From positions 1 to 53,203 of the forward strand of contig WLMU01000003.1 in the NCBI GenBank assembly GCA_009700115.1: DNA of 53,203 bases. The letters are read 5' to 3'. The DNA is from Actinomycetota bacterium. GTDB lineage: Bacteria > Actinomycetota > Acidimicrobiia > Acidimicrobiales > Acidimicrobilacustridaceae. The position numbers and the translations under genes were made by a program. Shown here piece after piece: positions 32,039-40,085 of the stretch. Position 1 is the first letter of the stretch. Each line of letters opens with the position of its first letter. The notes under the pieces were generated by a model. That model saw only the letters and a list, made by a program, of their open reading frames with translations, made no database searches and was not told the DNA's origin.

Positions 32039-33040
32039 TTACTTCGGCGGGGCTGGTGGTGGTCCCTGGGGTCCCTGCGGTCCGGGTCCTTGTTGTCCGG
32101 GTCCTTGTTGTCCGGGTCCTTGCTGGCCCTGCTGCCCCTGCATTTGCGGCATTGGTGCAGCGGCATTTCCCGTTTGGGTTGTTGCCGTTCCGACGAGGCA
32201 GCCGATGATGTAGGGGAACTGTGTGGGGGTGAGGTGGTAGGCGTAGGTGCCATCGGCCTCGGTGCGCCCATTGCACGCGTCAAGTGTTCCCGAATCTGTG
32301 CCACCACTAAAGGTGTAGGCCTTCCACACGTAGGTCTTTGAGTCACCCGTCTTGGTGTACCCGCTCTTCGCAAGCGTTGTTTGTATGCAACCTGTGTCGA
32401 GACAGATCACCGAGTTGTAAATCGGGAAACCATCGATCGCGAAGCCAACTAATTGCGATGTTTCAAAATTGCAGGCCGCGTCGGTGTAAATGATGGTGTG
32501 GTAGTGGTAGTCAGAACTTGGGCCGGTGTGGCCACCGCAGCGATCGAGGAGCCCATTGCCTACTGGATCCCCGTAAGCCTCGGCCGCAGGCATTGGACCC
32601 TCCGTCGGTCCGTAGATAGCGATTCCGGTAACGGAGAAACCGAGTGTTCCCAAACGATTCTCGATTGAGGTTGGTGTTGCTGCTTTGGTTGGTTTCAGCG
32701 GAAACTTCCACGTGAAGTTCTGTGGTGCCAAAGCATTGGGGGTCTTCTTCACGAACTCGTAGGAGATCATGTTGTTCGACGTGACGGTCACTTCAGTGTC
32801 TGTGCACTTGACGGTCACGTTTGGTGCGGCGTAATTGGCGCCAGCGCTGGTTCCACTGAGGTCAGGAAAAGCGCTGCTTGGGCATGTGCCAAAGGTGGGG
32901 TGAGTGGTGAGCGACTTTGCGGCGCTGGCCGCAGCCGTCGGTGAGGGTGTTGAACTCTTTGAAGTACTCGCGCACGCGAGTGCACCAGCGAGGAGGATGA
33001 AGAGAATGGGTACCAGAACGGTGCTGCGCCGAAAATACAT
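32039..33040 (-). CDS. YHYH-domain secreted lipoprotein with Gly/Gln/Pro-rich tail
   Basis: 333 residues. The N-terminus is a signal peptide (MYFRRSTVLVPILFILLAGALAC) with a probable lipidated Cys at 23, though ALAC departs from the best lipobox; a Ser/Thr/Ala-rich linker follows. The core has GGHTGPSSDYHYHTIIY, the motif that names the YHYH family, and FAIDGFPIYNSVICLD. The function of the family is not established; it is extracytoplasmic. Residues ~300-333 are a low-complexity tail of GQQGP-type repeats ending PPPAPPK, encoded by 15-bp repeats. It stands alone, convergent with the acyl-CoA dehydrogenase pair and 89 nt downstream of the deacylase gene, with no link to catabolism visible. Confidence 0.88.
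   Translation of the reverse strand: MYFRRSTVLVPILFILLAGALACASTSKSSTPSPTAAASAAKSLTTHPTFGTCPSSAFPDLSGTSAGANYAAPNVTVKCTDTEVTVTSNNMISYEFVKKTPNALAPQNFTWKFPLKPTKAATPTSIENRLGTLGFSVTGIAIYGPTEGPMPAAEAYGDPVGNGLLDRCGGHTGPSSDYHYHTIIYTDAACNFETSQLVGFAIDGFPIYNSVICLDTGCIQTTLAKSGYTKTGDSKTYVWKAYTFSGGTDSGTLDACNGRTEADGTYAYHLTPTQFPYIIGCLVGTATTQTGNAAAPMPQMQGQQGQQGPGQQGPGQQGPGPQGPQGPPPAPPK
32081..32125. repeat. Three 15-bp tandem repeats in lipoprotein gene
   Basis: Unit TCCGGGTCCTTGTTG twice, then a third copy with one change (TTGCTG). On the minus strand they encode repeated Gln-Gln-Gly-Pro-Gly. Such in-frame repeats can change in number by slippage. Confidence 0.8.
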
Positions 33041-33129
33041 TTCGGTACAATGGCACGCACGGTTCTAGCGCCTAGAGCTCAGGCGCAAACTTTTAGCGGA
33101 AATTGAGAGCTGTTTACGAAGCGGTCTTG

Positions 33130-34863
33130 TTAGGGCAGGACGGTGTAGGTGTCTTTGCCGCTCTTCAAGACTGTGCCCGGGGTGGCCCCGGTGGCTTGAC
33201 CATCGATGATCACGGCGGTCCCATTCACGAGAACGCGTTCGATGCCGTAGGAATCAGCAGTGAGTCGAGAACAGCCGCCAGGTAGATCGGCAACCATGTG
33301 AGCGTTCTCTGAGCCGATCGTTTCCGGATCGAATACCACGATGTCGGCGTTGCTGCCTTCGACGAGGGTGCCTCGATCGACAAGTCCAAACAATTGCGCA
33401 GGCGTTTGTGTGATGAGTTGCACCGCGCGTTCGATCGGGATGAGCTTGCGTCCGTTGAGCATGTCTCCCAGGAAGCGGGTGGGGAAGGTCGCACCACACA
33501 TACGGTCGAGGTGCGCACCAGCGTCGGAGCCGCCGATCATGACGCGCTCGTCGTTCCACGCTTCAACACGCATTCGCCATGACTCTGGATCTTTGTCTTT
33601 CGGCGCTGGCCACAGGATTGTCTGAAGCCCGTCGGCGATAACGATGTCGAGAAGCGTGTCGAATGGGTCGGTTCCTCGTTCGGCAGCAACCTCGCCAACC
33701 GTGCGATTCGAGAGCCCAGCATTTTCTGGTGCAAACGTGTCACCGATGACGTAGTCCTCCCAGTCGGCCAGGCGACGGTAGATGCCGGCTTCTTCAGACT
33801 TCGACGCGGTGAGCAAGGTTGCGCGAGTTGCTGGGTCTTGCAATCGGGCAATGCGCTCGGGGATGTCGCAACGCAGGGTGTCTTCCCATCCTGGGAGCAG
33901 CCAGATGCCGCAGAACGTTGCGAAGTTCATGTTCATTGGAACGAGAACGGGCATTGTGAGGGCAACGACTCGTCCGCCGATTTCTTTGGCGCGGTCAAAA
34001 GCCTCGACCTGGCGGCCGACGCGATCGGGTTCGCGACTATCGATCGTGAGCACGTTCCAGTTCATGACGCGCTTTGCTGCCGCACTCAAGGTTGCGAGCA
34101 ATTCAATTTCGTCGTCGGCGAATCGATCGAGACAACCAGGAACGATGCCTTCAAGGCTTGTGCCCTCGTGCTTACCGACCTCGGTGGCCATCGCGAGCAT
34201 TTCTTCGTTGGAAGCCCATCGACTTGGCACGGGTTGTCCGTCGCCGTCGCTATGGCTGCCCGATGTTGTGAATGACCAGCCGAGTGCCCCGACTTCAATC
34301 GCCTTGCGTAGTTCGGCGACCATGGCATCGATCTGTTCGGGGGTTGCTGCGCTTCCGACAGATTCAGGGCCCATGACGTAGCGACGGATCGCGCAATGTC
34401 CGGCCATCCAACCGGCGTTCACGGAGATTCGGTTTTCAAACTGGTTGAGGTACTGCTCGAAGGTTTCCCAGTTCCAGTCGATTGTCTTGAGGGCGGGAAG
34501 CGGCATCCCTTCAACGCGGCTCATCATTTCCTGCAGATACTCGGCTTCAGCGGCGGTCGGGCGGAGGGGAGCGAGGGCGAAGCCGCAGTTGCCAGCGATG
34601 ATTGTGGTGACGCCGTGGTTCGCAGATGGTGACGCGCCTGGATCCCAGAGAAGTTGTGCGTCGTAGTGAGTGTGGACATCGATCACGCCGGGCATGACCA
34701 TCCGCCCGGTTGCATCGGTGACGATCGTTGCATCGCCTTCGACCTCGCCAATGGTGACGATCTTTCCGTCACGAATAGCGATATCGGCGACGCGGCCCGG
34801 GGTGCCGGTGCCATCGATGACCGTTCCGCCCTTGATGATCTCGTCGTAGCTTGTGTCGGACAC
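33130..34863 (-). CDS. N-acyl-D-amino-acid deacylase-type amidohydrolase
   Basis: 577 residues from GTG 34863, which gives 9 nt spacing from GAGAGG; the GTG at 34872 would abut that site. Amidohydrolase of the D-aminoacylase/dihydroorotase branch: EIIKGGTVIDGTGTPGRVADI, metal motif PGVIDVHTHYDAQ (~residues 55-67), NHGVTTIIAGNCGFALAP, and late GGSDAGAHLDR. Members hydrolyse amide bonds of N-acyl amino acids or cyclic amides; many catabolic relatives have unknown substrates. It is divergent from the aldehyde dehydrogenase at 35006, and the two share an operator-like palindrome, which suggests common control. Confidence 0.88.
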   Translation of the reverse strand: MSDTSYDEIIKGGTVIDGTGTPGRVADIAIRDGKIVTIGEVEGDATIVTDATGRMVMPGVIDVHTHYDAQLLWDPGASPSANHGVTTIIAGNCGFALAPLRPTAAEAEYLQEMMSRVEGMPLPALKTIDWNWETFEQYLNQFENRISVNAGWMAGHCAIRRYVMGPESVGSAATPEQIDAMVAELRKAIEVGALGWSFTTSGSHSDGDGQPVPSRWASNEEMLAMATEVGKHEGTSLEGIVPGCLDRFADDEIELLATLSAAAKRVMNWNVLTIDSREPDRVGRQVEAFDRAKEIGGRVVALTMPVLVPMNMNFATFCGIWLLPGWEDTLRCDIPERIARLQDPATRATLLTASKSEEAGIYRRLADWEDYVIGDTFAPENAGLSNRTVGEVAAERGTDPFDTLLDIVIADGLQTILWPAPKDKDPESWRMRVEAWNDERVMIGGSDAGAHLDRMCGATFPTRFLGDMLNGRKLIPIERAVQLITQTPAQLFGLVDRGTLVEGSNADIVVFDPETIGSENAHMVADLPGGCSRLTADSYGIERVLVNGTAVIIDGQATGATPGTVLKSGKDTYTVLP

Positions 34864-34903
34864 AGTGAGCACCCTCTCGTTGGGCCGCCAAAGAGGCGGA
34901 GTT

Positions 34904-34920
34904 TCTGACGAACCGTCAGA
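34904..34920. promoter_or_regulatory. Inverted repeat, candidate operator (shared with 1505-1521)
   Basis: TCTGACG, spacer AAC, CGTCAGA: a perfect 7-bp-arm repeat in the divergent region, 40 nt from the deacylase start and 85 nt from the aldehyde dehydrogenase start. It has the same arms as the site before the amidohydrolase at 1559. Confidence 0.55.
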
Positions 34921-34991
34921 TTACACGGCACCCGCTTGGCGTCCACTGCCCCTTGAGGGCGGTTCAGTGTGACGAATGGCGGTGGCTGTCC

Positions 34992-34997
34992 TAACGT
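34992..34997 (+). promoter_or_regulatory. -10 box, leaderless promoter
   Basis: TAACGT ends 8 nt before the ATG at 35006; no Shine-Dalgarno sequence is present. Confidence 0.4.
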
Positions 34998-35005
34998 GCT
35001 CAACC

Positions 35006-36469
35006 ATGGCAAACATGAACGAATACCGTCAGCTCATCGGTGGCGAATGGGTCCCCGGCGGCGATGGCACGTACGACATCATCAACCCTGCAACTGAGCA
35101 GGTTGTGTCTGCAGCCCCGGAGGCATCAGCCGACGACGTAGCTCGCGCTGCTGCTGCAGCAAAGGAAGCATTCCCGGCGTGGAGCCGTACCTCCCCGGAA
35201 GAACGCTCTGCACTTCTTGCCGCCGCTGGCAAGGAATTGGCCAGGCGTACTCCTGAACTCATTCCGTTGGTCATTAGCGAAACCGGGGCAACGTCATCGG
35301 TGGGTTCGCTTATGCAGATCCCCGTTGCGATTTCGCGATTCGATCGTTACGCCAAAGGTGCAATGCATGACCTGAGCGTCGCTCTTCCTCCCCAGCCCAT
35401 TGGCACGACTCCTCTTGCGGCTGGCGCGCTGATGTCTGGTTATGCCCGCAAGGTTCCGCTTGGAGTTGTTGCCTGTATTGCCCCGTACAACTTCCCGACC
35501 ACGTCGATGGTGGGCAAGATCGCCCCAGCCCTTGCGACTGGCAACACCGTTGTCATGAAGCCCGCTCCGCAGGATCCGCTCTGTGTCATCGAACTGGCAA
35601 AGATTCTCGAAGATGTTGGATTCCCGAAGGGTGTCATCAACATCGTTACCGGTAGTGGCCCGTCTGCAGGTGTGAATCTTGTTTCCGATCCGAACGTCGA
35701 CATGGTGTCGTTCACCGGTTCGTCTGCAGTTGGCGCATCGATTGTTGCTGCCGGTGCTCCCACAATGAAGCGTCAGCTTCACGAACTGGGTGGCAAGGGT
35801 GCGTGCATCGTCCTCGAAGACGCTGACATGGAAAAGGTCGTTGCCGGTATCGCGAGTGTGTGGGCGTTCCATTCCGGCCAGATCTGCACCGCACCGACAC
35901 GCGTGATTGTTCAACGCAGTCGCTACGACGAACTCGTCACTCGTCTCGAAGGCGCCGCTCGTGCACTCAAGGTCGGCGATCCGCTCGATGCCGCAACACA
36001 GGTCGGTCCCGTTATTTCTGGAGTGCAACTTGGTCGCATCCAGGGAATGATCGAAGCCGGTCTTTCCGAAGGTGCCGAAATGGTTGTCGACGGCCGGAAC
36101 GCTGGACCAGACAAGGGCTATTTCATTGGCCCGACGCTTCTTGCAGGCTGCAACAACACCATGACTCCTGTGCGCGAAGAAATCTTCGGACCAGTTGTGG
36201 TCGTTGTTCCGTTCGACACAGTCGACGACGCAATCGCAATCGCGAATGACAGCGATTACGGCTTGTTCTCCTACGTATTTGGTTCCGACACGCCAGCTGC
36301 GTTCGAGGTTGCAAAAGAAATTCGTTCCGGTCGTGTCGGAATTAACAGTGTGCAAACACATCACGAGACACCGTTCGGCGGTTTCAAGATGTCCGGTATT
36401 GGTCGCGATGGCGGCAACTGGGGTCTCGACGCTTACACCGAATGGCAATCAATCATTTGGGGCAGTTGA
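35006..36469 (+). CDS. NAD(P)-dependent aldehyde dehydrogenase
   Basis: 487 residues from ATG 35006 (another in-frame ATG at 35015 is possible; the upstream in-frame opening at 34976 lies before the -10 box). ALDH superfamily: INPATEQVVSAAPEAS, APYNFPTTSMVGKIAPALATGNTVVMKPA, FTGSSAVGASIV, HELGGKGACIVLED with catalytic Glu about 260, and GQICTAPTR with nucleophile Cys about 294, the expected spacing of 34. It ends with ETPFGGFKMSGIGRDGG. It oxidises an aldehyde to its acid. A zinc alcohol dehydrogenase follows after 51 nt, so the pair could take an alcohol to an acid. Confidence 0.93.
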   Translation: MANMNEYRQLIGGEWVPGGDGTYDIINPATEQVVSAAPEASADDVARAAAAAKEAFPAWSRTSPEERSALLAAAGKELARRTPELIPLVISETGATSSVGSLMQIPVAISRFDRYAKGAMHDLSVALPPQPIGTTPLAAGALMSGYARKVPLGVVACIAPYNFPTTSMVGKIAPALATGNTVVMKPAPQDPLCVIELAKILEDVGFPKGVINIVTGSGPSAGVNLVSDPNVDMVSFTGSSAVGASIVAAGAPTMKRQLHELGGKGACIVLEDADMEKVVAGIASVWAFHSGQICTAPTRVIVQRSRYDELVTRLEGAARALKVGDPLDAATQVGPVISGVQLGRIQGMIEAGLSEGAEMVVDGRNAGPDKGYFIGPTLLAGCNNTMTPVREEIFGPVVVVVPFDTVDDAIAIANDSDYGLFSYVFGSDTPAAFEVAKEIRSGRVGINSVQTHHETPFGGFKMSGIGRDGGNWGLDAYTEWQSIIWGS

Positions 36470-36520
36470 GTTTCCGTTCGTTTCTAGTCACCGTCTATTG
36501 ATCTATCCCTGGGGGAATCC

Positions 36521-37627
36521 ATGAAGGGCATTGTTTTCACTGGCGAAAAAGCCGAAGTACTCGACGGGCTTGAGGTCCGCGATCCAGGCGCTGGCGAGGT
36601 CATCGTCAAGGTGATGGCCGCTGGCGTTTGCCATAGCGACGTCACCGCTGCTGCGGGTGCCTTTGGGTGGCCCTCACCGGCTGTTCTGGGCCACGAAGGC
36701 GCCGGCATTGTCGAGAAGGTCGGCACGGGTGTCACGCACGTTGTCGAAGGTGACCACGTCATCATCTCAACGCTTGCAGCGTGCGGCGTCTGCAAGGCCT
36801 GCGCGCAGGGCAAGCCCACCCGTTGTCGTCAGACCCTTGGAAACATGGCGCAGCCGTTCACGCTCGACGGCGAAGCGTGCTGGAACTTCGCTGCAGCTTC
36901 TGTCTTCACCGAGCGCACGGTTGTTCGCGGTTTCCAGGCCGTGAAGATTCCCAAGGACGTTCCGTTCACATCAGCGTGCCTCGTTGGCTGTGGCGTGATG
37001 ACCGGTGCAGGCGCCGTCCTCTATCGCTCCGACGTCAAGATCGGCCAGACCGCGGTCGTCTACGGCTGTGGTGGCGTTGGCCTCAACGCCATTCAGGCCC
37101 TGCGCGTCAAGCGCGCCTCGCGCATTATCGCCATCGATACCGAACCCGAGAAGGAAGCACTCGCTCGCCAGTTCGGTGCAACTGATTTCCTTAATGGTCG
37201 CGACGAGGACATCGTCGAACAGGTTCGTCGCCTCGTTCCTTACAGCGACACCGAGCTTTCCGGTCCGTTTAATGCCGGTGGCGTCGACTGGGTCTACGAC
37301 GTAGTGGGCCACCCGACAGTGACCTCGAACGCGCTTGAAATGCTTGATTGGGGAGGCACCGTTGTCATCATCGGCACGCCAGGTGGCGACGCAACATTCA
37401 CGCTCCCGTATCAGCGCTTCACGCAGAACGAACGCGCTGTGATCGGTTGTCGTGCCGGCTCGTACAGCCCCCATAGCGACATGTTGCAGATCATCGATCT
37501 CTATCGTCGTGGCGAGTTCATGCTTGACGAACTCGTTACTGCGACTTATCCGCTCGAGGGTTTCCACGACGCGGTGCACGACATGCATTCGGGCGCAGTT
37601 GCCCGCGGCGTTCTCACCATCGGCTGA
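36521..37627 (+). CDS. Zinc-dependent alcohol dehydrogenase (MDR, class III-like)
   Basis: 368 residues; ATG preceded by CTGGGGGAATCC. Catalytic zinc ligands GVCHSD, GHEGAG and LVGCGVMTG, structural zinc cysteines in CGVCKACAQGKPTRC (C-x2-C-x2-C-x7-C), and the NAD-binding GCGGVGLNAIQ. It belongs to the long-chain zinc alcohol dehydrogenases close to the class III/NDMA-dependent branch of Actinobacteria. It should interconvert an alcohol and an aldehyde that the preceding aldehyde dehydrogenase can oxidise. An SDR follows after 87 nt. Confidence 0.92.
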   Translation: MKGIVFTGEKAEVLDGLEVRDPGAGEVIVKVMAAGVCHSDVTAAAGAFGWPSPAVLGHEGAGIVEKVGTGVTHVVEGDHVIISTLAACGVCKACAQGKPTRCRQTLGNMAQPFTLDGEACWNFAAASVFTERTVVRGFQAVKIPKDVPFTSACLVGCGVMTGAGAVLYRSDVKIGQTAVVYGCGGVGLNAIQALRVKRASRIIAIDTEPEKEALARQFGATDFLNGRDEDIVEQVRRLVPYSDTELSGPFNAGGVDWVYDVVGHPTVTSNALEMLDWGGTVVIIGTPGGDATFTLPYQRFTQNERAVIGCRAGSYSPHSDMLQIIDLYRRGEFMLDELVTATYPLEGFHDAVHDMHSGAVARGVLTIG

Positions 37628-37714
37628 TCTCGTCGTCAGAAAACATTCGTTGCTTGATTCCGCGCGCGTTGACGTGTCGGTTTCACGCGCAAGAAACACA
37701 ACAATGAGGAAACA

Positions 37715-38461
37715 ATGGAACAACGGTATGTAGGCAAGGGTGTCATCGTCACTGGTGCCGGTTCAGGGATTGGTCGTGGTGTCGCCGAACGTCTCGGAGC
37801 CGAAGGCGGAAAGGTCGCATGTCTCGACGTCAATATCGAGAACGCACAAGAAACTGCGAACACAATCGGCAACGGCGCCCTGGCCTTCGCGTGTGATGTC
37901 AGCAGTTGGGCCAACGTCGAATCCGTCGTCGCTGACGTGACACAGGCATTCGGCCAGGTCGACATGCTTTGCAACGTTGCTGGCATCGGCGGCTTCGACA
38001 ACAGCCACGATGGTGACCCGGCGAAGTTCGAACGCATGATTGCGGTGAACCTCACTGGGACCTATTTCACGTGCCGCGCCGTACTTCCGCAGATGGTCGA
38101 ACGGGGTCACGGCGTCATCGTGAACACCTCCTCGACAGCGGCAGTTATGGGCCAGCCATGGAGCGCCGCCTATTGCGCTTCAAAGGGCGGCGTATCGGCG
38201 CTTACCCGTGCGCTGGCCACCGAATACGACGTCCCGATTCGGATTTGTGCCGTCGCCCCCGGCGGAGTCGAAACGAACATGTATTCCGCATTTATTCCGC
38301 CGAAGGGTGCCGATTGGGGACGCATGCGCAAGATGTCTCGCGACAACGTCGAGGTAGGGAAACCCGCTGAACTTGCGAGTTTCTACGCGTACTTAGGTTC
38401 GGACGACGCTCGTTATGTCAGCGGCGCAACCCTGATGATGGACGGTGGCATTTCTTGTTAG
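37715..38461 (+). CDS. Short-chain dehydrogenase/reductase (SDR)
   Basis: 248 residues; GAGGAAACA before the ATG. Classical SDR: VTGAGSGIGRGVAERLG near residues 12-28, LDVNIENA, CNVAGIGG, NTSSTAAV and catalytic YCASK, ending YVSGATLMMDGGISC. The C-terminal half contains a longer insert (ETNMYSAFIPPKGADWGRM). It closes the group aldehyde dehydrogenase, alcohol dehydrogenase, SDR. The 163 nt that follow contain a symmetric repeat (38483-38497) and the promoter region of the binding lipoprotein. Confidence 0.9.
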   Translation: MEQRYVGKGVIVTGAGSGIGRGVAERLGAEGGKVACLDVNIENAQETANTIGNGALAFACDVSSWANVESVVADVTQAFGQVDMLCNVAGIGGFDNSHDGDPAKFERMIAVNLTGTYFTCRAVLPQMVERGHGVIVNTSSTAAVMGQPWSAAYCASKGGVSALTRALATEYDVPIRICAVAPGGVETNMYSAFIPPKGADWGRMRKMSRDNVEVGKPAELASFYAYLGSDDARYVSGATLMMDGGISC

Positions 38462-38482
38462 TCACTGACTAATCGGAACTTG

Positions 38483-38497
38483 GTGACCGGGGGTCAC
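38483..38497. promoter_or_regulatory. Inverted repeat upstream of transporter operon 2
   Basis: GTGACC, spacer GGG, GGTCAC: perfect 6-bp arms 127 nt before the binding-protein gene. The GTGA/TCAC spacing is 7, one more than a Crp site. Confidence 0.35.
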
Positions 38498-38624
38498 ATT
38501 GGAGCGGCGGGCTGGCGACGGGGGTCGTCGGGCGCCCACCGCCATTTTGTGCCCGCCGTCACACGCAAGATTGTGAATTCGGTTATGGTTCGAAAAGTAG
38601 TTCAACAAACCCAGGGGGAATTCA

Positions 38625-40004
38625 GTGAAGCGAATCAGAGCAGGTGTGCTCATCGCGGCTCTCAGCGTCAGCATCCTTGCTGTCGGCTGTGGCCGTAGTG
38701 GGTCCGATAGCAGCAGCAGTTCGACAGTAAAGAGTTCAAGTTCAGCGGCAAGCGCAAAGTGCAAAGACGCCAAACTTGAAGCAACCGAAATCGGCGTTTC
38801 GGCCGACACGATCTCTGTTGAGGTCATGGCCGACACGGGTTCACCGCTTGCACCTGGTCTCTTCCAGGGCAACGTCGACGCCATGATGGCATTCGCCAAG
38901 TACGTCAACGCCAATGGCGGCATTGGTTGTCGTCAACTCAAGGTTGAAGCATGGGATTCCAAGCTTGACCCGACCGAAGCCAAGAACGGCATCATCAACG
39001 CTTGCAAGAACGATCTTGCAATGGTGGGTGGCAACTCGCTGTTCAATCCTGACGTCACCGTCATCGGCAACTGCGCCGACAAGGCCGGAAAAGCTGCAGG
39101 TCTTCCCGACTTCGCTGCACTGGCCAATGACATTAACGAACAGTGCGCAGCGAACTCATGGGTTCTGCAGGCCGTTTCTGAGCCCTGCACCACGTTGTCT
39201 GGTTCCCGTGACCTCAAAGCCTTCGTCGGTCAGTACGAGTTCTACAAGACCCTCTACAACGGTACGCCGATGAAGGGTCTTTACCAGGTCCCTGGCGATC
39301 TTCCGACAACAGTGCAGTCTGCAACTGCGCAGATTGCTGCGCAGCAAAAGTCGGGCATCACGGTAACCGACGCCATGAAGGTTTCTGGTGGTACTGCGCA
39401 GTCCGGATTCACTACCTACGTGCAGGCCATGAAGGCATCGGGCGATAACTTCTTCTATGGAGGTTCGAACGACGTTGCCATGACCAAGATGCGCAAGGAA
39501 GCCGCAGCACAGGGCTTCAATGACGTCAAGGTGTGGTCCTGCTCGCTGGCTTGTTACACCGAAAACTTCAAGGCCGGTGGAGCTGCTGTCGAGGGCACCT
39601 ACGTCTGGACTCAGTTCATTCCCTTCGAAGAAGCTGACACCAACGCAGCCCTTAAGGCCTACGTCGATGCATTGGGCGGCAAGCCCGACTCATTCGGCGC
39701 ACAGGCGTGGCAATCAGGAATGGCCTTCAAGAAGGCTGTCGATGACATTGTCGCTACAAAGGGCCCGAACGCAATTACCCGCACGGCGATCATCGAAACC
39801 ATGAAGACCATGTCGTTCGATGCTGACGGTTGGATTGGTAAGCGCACTGGAACCAAGGTGTTCTCGGACTGCTTCGCTGTCATGCAACTCAAGAGCGGAA
39901 AGTTCGTGCGTGCCAATGGCAAGCCGGGCACCCTCGATTGCAACCCGAATTACGTCACGACTGTCACCCTCGATCCTCAGGTCGAAGCGGCGAAGGTTAA
40001 GTAA
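38625..40004 (+). CDS. ABC transporter substrate-binding lipoprotein (branched-chain amino acid type)
   Basis: 459 residues from GTG 38625 with AGGGGGA six nt before it. Signal peptide with lipid-attachment Cys at 22 (SILAVGC), then a Ser-rich linker. The rest is a periplasmic-binding-protein type I fold: EIGVSADTISVEVMADTGSP, GNVDAMMAFAKYVNANGGIGCRQLKVEAWDSKLDPTEAKNG, MVGGNSLFNPDVT, and FGAQAWQSGMAFKKAVDDI. It delivers a solute to the fused permease downstream. Such proteins bind amino acids but also aromatic acids, amides and other catabolic substrates, so the ligand is open. A hairpin separates it from the permease gene. Confidence 0.93.
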   Translation: MKRIRAGVLIAALSVSILAVGCGRSGSDSSSSSTVKSSSSAASAKCKDAKLEATEIGVSADTISVEVMADTGSPLAPGLFQGNVDAMMAFAKYVNANGGIGCRQLKVEAWDSKLDPTEAKNGIINACKNDLAMVGGNSLFNPDVTVIGNCADKAGKAAGLPDFAALANDINEQCAANSWVLQAVSEPCTTLSGSRDLKAFVGQYEFYKTLYNGTPMKGLYQVPGDLPTTVQSATAQIAAQQKSGITVTDAMKVSGGTAQSGFTTYVQAMKASGDNFFYGGSNDVAMTKMRKEAAAQGFNDVKVWSCSLACYTENFKAGGAAVEGTYVWTQFIPFEEADTNAALKAYVDALGGKPDSFGAQAWQSGMAFKKAVDDIVATKGPNAITRTAIIETMKTMSFDADGWIGKRTGTKVFSDCFAVMQLKSGKFVRANGKPGTLDCNPNYVTTVTLDPQVEAAKVK

Positions 40005-40017
40005 GTACGCAGTACTC

Positions 40018-40050
40018 AGAGGGGCCGGCCCGGATTGGGTCGGCCCCTCT
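40018..40050 (+). terminator. Intercistronic hairpin between binding protein and permease
   Basis: AGAGGGGCCG and CGGCCCCTCT pair perfectly over 10 bp, with CCC/GGG extending the stem inside. It lies 13 nt after the binding-protein stop and 35 nt before the permease start. Partial termination or RNA stabilisation here would give more binding protein than permease. Confidence 0.75.
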
Positions 40051-40085
40051 CCACACATTTCGTTGACCGGTGGGCAGGGGGGCAC

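Noticed and set aside
38483..38497. Crp site upstream of the binding-protein gene
   Set aside because: The GTGA and TCAC half-sites are 7 nt apart, not 6, and lie far from the start; kept only as an inverted repeat.
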